Shown here piece by piece: positions 60,555 through 64,000 of a stretch of DNA of 64,000 bases (the stretch's first letter is position 1; every line of letters begins with the position of its first letter). The position numbers and the translations under genes are program-made. This stretch comes from Adineta vaga (lineage: Eukaryota; Rotifera), in assembly GCA_021613535.1 (NCBI GenBank), contig CP075497.1, positions 11,780,001-11,844,000 of the forward strand, written 5' to 3'. The notes beneath the pieces are model-generated. The model saw only the letters and a program-made list of their open reading frames with translations. It did no database searches and was not told the origin of the DNA.

Positions 60555-61252
60555 ATGAGTCATATTTTTACCTGGTATCTTCGAATACAATATGTGTACG
60601 TTTTGATATTCATATCATGTATTGCATTTAATATCTGGCCACAACTAGTTAATATAAGAACTGAAAGTATCGATAAATTAGTATCCTCAAAAACAAATCA
60701 ATCAACAGTACAATATACACCATATGAATTGGCTCTACAAAGTAAGTCAATTAAAATTTTCAAAGAATTTGACAAGTAAAATGTAACAAATATTGTCAGT
60801 CTCACAGAAACTATTATATTTTAATACGATCTCAATATTTCCTTTTAGATCGATGCTTATTATCATCAACGTCCTTTATTGACAATATCAGCAGTTATAC
60901 ATCCATGAACGATATCAATGTGATTCTATGTTTTATTTCTCTTTTCTTAATTTGTTTCGTTCAATCATACTTTGACAATATTTCTTGGAAATATCTTAAA
61001 AATCCTTATCAATGGTATTGTTGGGGTCGACGAATACTCATATTTTTTGTTAGTTCTTCTATTTTGAATCAAATGATTGGTGCAACTGCTTGTCGACCAG
61101 TCGAAATTTTCTACGACTTTCAACATATATTGATGTTCACACTACAATTGTTCAACTTTCTAAACTGTATTGGTTTTGCCTTTTTTCTTGGTGTTAAATA
61201 TGCATCGGTGAAATATGAACATCGAGTATCAGCATACGACGATACATTTTGA
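60555..61252 (+). CDS. Four-pass membrane protein of unknown family, copy 2
   Basis: Exons 60555-60741 and 60849-61252 (107 bp intron, phase 1) give 196 residues, the same length as copy 1. Exon 1 carries several replacements (IQYVYV for IPFVHV; ESIDKL for ENVTEL), and the intron is unrelated in length. From about 60891 the DNA matches copy 1 almost base for base; the few differences give N to I and T to A changes near the end. Both copies keep intact frames. Confidence 0.75.
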
Positions 61253-61473
61253 AAAAAGAACATTAAAATCACAAAAAGTTTGCTTTGTTTTCGTTTTGTT
61301 CAAAGATAATTTTATATTGCTGAACTTATCTTATAAATATAAAGAAAAGCGAGGAAAAAAACACACCAATAATATAAAAAAAACCAATAACGAAGAAAGA
61401 AAAAATTGTTCATTAGATATAGTACAAAATGAAACGGAATGATATGAAGACTTGTGTATTTCTCACACTGTGT

Positions 61474-63523
61474 TTAACTTTCTCCAGCAAATGTATTTCC
61501 TTCAGCACCAGTTATAATAACATCAACCCAAATACGCATTGATTCGACAGTTGGTGCAACTAAATAATAAGGACGTTCTATTGTTTTCACAATAAATGTT
61601 GCTTCACGTGGTTCCGGTGAACGTAGTGAAATTGATTGTAAATGATCGACATAAACTTCCACAATGGATTGAAAATAAATACAACCACGTAATTTTGTTT
61701 CCGTTTTATCTTGATAATAAAATAATGAACGACGTTTTCGATCAAATACAAACCAACGACGATTCCATGTCTTAAATTTCATTCCACCCATTTTAAGAAG
61801 AAAACCACGACACGATGTCGAAGTTATATGAATATGAGAAGAATCTAATAAATGACCAGCACCTTCAATATGAGCACGTAAATCAAAATCAACTGAACGA
61901 ATTGGTAAATATCGTGTTAATGGACGTTCCTGTGAAATCAATAATACAATGTAATCAGTTGAAAATAGACGAGAAAGTGTTTTACCTGTACTCGATTCTT
62001 TTCACGTAGTTTAACTTGACGTTCGATGAGATAATCTCGATTTTGAATTTCATTAGCTAATTTTTGTTCTAATTCAACACGTTTTACATGTTCATCATGA
62101 CATCGAACAAGTTCATCATAACGTTCGCGTAACTAAAAGAATTGATTGTTAAGAAAAGAACAACGTATTTTTCGTTTGAATTCATTTACTTGTTGTTCAA
62201 GAACTGTCATTTTTTCAAGTTTAGCAACAGCAATCATTTCTTTCAATTCATTTAATTTCTCCTGATGATTATCTTTCAAATTCATCCTAAGAAAAGAGAA
62301 CATAATAATCAATCAATTCTTTCTTCTTCAACAAAATTTTACTTCGATGATGAAATACTATCTGAATAATTCAATGTATTATAAAGATTTGATGGAGATG
62401 AATGATACATTAATGCAGTTCCATTTAACCAACCATCTAAATTGATAAATTTAACTTTGGAGTTTTGTCTCTATGAAAAATTACCTTTAGAACTATGTTG
62501 ACCGTTTTCGTAAAGTTTCTTGTCGTGATTTATAGCTGAAGATAATCCATTGAGTTTTTGTTCTAATTCATTAGCTTCGAATTTCTTTTGTTTGAATAAT
62601 AATTTCAATTTTTGTTTTTCTCGTTCGAGTTTTTCTTTTTCAATAATCACTTGATGTAAAATAATGTTTTGTTGATGATCAAGATCACGTAACGTATTCT
62701 ATAAGAGAAGATGTACTTGAAAGTTTTATTTATAATTAACTAAATCTACTTGTCGAAGTTTAGAATTTTGTGCAACAATGATTTGTTCGTGTTGAAAATG
62801 TTCTTCCGCTTGTTCGAGTTCTGCTTCACAGCGTGTTTCTAATTCCATTAATTGAAATTCGAGATCTTCATGTTTTCTTCGTGTCTCAGCGAGAATTTCT
62901 TTCTTTCTAGACAACATAATCATTGATTAAATAGAACATAAAAGAAAGATTACACTACTCACTTGAGAATCTTATCGTCTGACGGTCGATATTGTTCTTC
63001 GAGTTCACGTAATTCATATTCTAGTTTATAGAGTATCTGTTGTGTATATTCAATTTCATTACGAATCTAAAAAACAAAACCTCATCTCAAAATATACGAT
63101 TTCATTAACAAAGAATTCTTACAGAAGATTTTTCCGACATGATACGATCAGTTAATAATTGTAAATCATTATAAATATGTCGAATTTTTTCTTGATCACC
63201 TTCACTATCGTCTAAAATTTGTTTGAAAACTAATTCGTGTTCACCTTCGACTAGAGCACGTTCAATTTCCAACTAAATAAGAAGAGAAAGTAAATGAACA
63301 GGTGAAAAGAAGATATCGATGTCAATGGGCTTTTCGCATGCACATCTGGTAACAAGATGTTTATTCTCATATCAACACGCACGATCAATAAATTAGATGA
63401 GAGAGAGAGAGAGAAAGGAAAGAAATATCATGCAAACCTGTAAATGTCTGACGATCTTGGGAGAAAATGATCGTTGACTAGTAATTGCCTTATTTCGATT
63501 TTCATGGTGAGAAAAGGGAACAA
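61474..63523 (-). CDS. PHLDB: PHLDB/LL5-like coiled-coil + PH protein (5' end not resolved)
   Basis: Nine in-phase exons (63523-63438, 63272-63123, 63066-62963, 62906-62750, 62698-62485, 62436-62343, 62286-62190, 62132-61986, 61929-61474). The coiled coil includes LEIERALVEGEHELVFKQIL, YELRELEEQYRPSDDKIL and long Glu/Gln/Lys heptads. The C-terminus is the LL5-type PH domain: [76 protein letters not shown]5 proteins bind PIP3 and anchor microtubules and CLASPs at the cortex; PHLDB2 also clusters acetylcholine receptors. A further 5' exon near 63675-63580 (TVIFQDQSMSLSSSS...) is possible but its splice phase is unclear. The true start may lie beyond 64000. Confidence 0.88.
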
Positions 63524-64000
63524 CTGTGAAGCAAATTATTTTAATGAAATTGACAAGTTGTTTTAATTGGTTTTAAGGTGAAAATATCAACTGAAGAATG
63601 GTCAATCGCTGATGATGATGATGATGATGATAAACTCATAGACTGATCTTGAAAAATGACTGTGTCTAAATAATTGAGGGTTGAACATTGAAAAGAAAAA
63701 GATAGATATCAGTGAATAAAGTTCTCCTAGAAATGATAAGATGTATCATTTACATACTCCGAATGGTATGTGCTACATTAGAAAGAAGAAAATGGATAAC
63801 AACAGTCATCGATATCATTATTCATATCATCATCATCATCGAATGTAATCACAACAGGAAACAGACAGACAACAGCACTGTTCATCATTAGTTTTCTTTT
63901 CCTTCTCTTCGATTGCGTATGTATCGTTGTCTAACCTATAAATAATACTCGACTACGTAATCATTTTTCTTTCTCATTCTTTTATTTCGAAAGAGACAAC
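63524..64000. other. Upstream region of the PHLDB-like gene
   Basis: Contains a Ser-repeat frame (minus strand, about 63675-63580) coded by a (TCA)n run and a second ATG-started short frame near 63890 (MMNSAVVCLFPVV...). Either could be 5' exon sequence; neither joins convincingly. Simple ATG/ATC and GA repeats are scattered here. Confidence 0.35.

Noticed and set aside
62430-62500. A 14-bp intron (GTAATTTTTCATAG) in the PHLDB gene
   Set aside because: Too short for a spliceosomal intron; extending to the TTTAG at 62437 gives a 49-bp intron and keeps the frame.

Overview
The window looks like nuclear DNA of a bdelloid rotifer or a close relative. It is AT-rich and codes for clear animal proteins (EXOC4, LIN7, an MNX/HB9 homeobox protein, smoothelin, PHLDB/LL5, monoamine oxidase). 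Genes are packed tightly, introns are mostly 44-65 bp with GT..AG ends, and there are local duplications with patchy sequence identity. The assignment to bdelloids is an inference from this style; no taxonomic marker was searched. Exon joins below were worked out by hand from splice signals, reading phase and family conservation.

Layout. 1-5605 (minus strand): a head-to-tail run EXOC4 > IER3IP1/Yos1 > LIN7 > a small unrecognised protein cut by the window edge. 5606-9600: non-coding, with a degenerate tandem repeat, an ~840 bp element bounded by inverted repeats and several hairpins. 9600-11440: a decayed partial copy of EXOC4 with a foreign 3' tail. 12895-30957: five seven-transmembrane receptor genes (one minus, four plus, one frameshifted) plus a receptor relic. 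Interspersed among them are a secreted glycosidase-like gene, a Ser-rich unknown gene, a p24/TMED cargo receptor and an MNX homeobox gene. 31400-37224 (plus): a very tight array of sedoheptulokinase, monoamine oxidase, mitochondrial ribosomal protein L1 and a bacterial-type beta-carbonic anhydrase. 37700-45200: a small hypothetical gene, a secretory-pathway GNAT acetyltransferase, a broken F-box/LRR-like gene, a Ly6/uPAR-type surface protein, an SLC46-like transporter (with an apparent frameshift) and Cab45/SDF4. 46688-51302: a smoothelin-like CH-domain protein. 51625-56559 (minus): FkbM methyltransferase > GTF3C5 > arrestin-like protein. 56610-61830: a tandem ~2.6 kb segmental duplication carrying a small membrane protein, a four-pass membrane protein and the last exon of the PH-domain gene. 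The intact, 5'-truncated PHLDB/LL5 gene follows to 63523.

How the genes fit together. Several same-strand neighbours are separated by only about 55-260 bp. Each downstream gene carries a pyrimidine tract and AG 0-30 nt upstream of its ATG, as expected for polycistronic transcripts resolved by spliced-leader trans-splicing, which is established in bdelloids. The EXOC4-IER3IP1-LIN7 run would join three membrane-trafficking/polarity proteins, and the 31.4-37.2 kb run joins metabolic and mitochondrial proteins. Duplicated regions (receptors, the 2.6 kb duplication, the EXOC4 pseudogene) all show near-identical tracts ending abruptly in diverged sequence, which suggests gene conversion. I see no bacterial-style defence system, CRISPR array, tRNA or rRNA gene.
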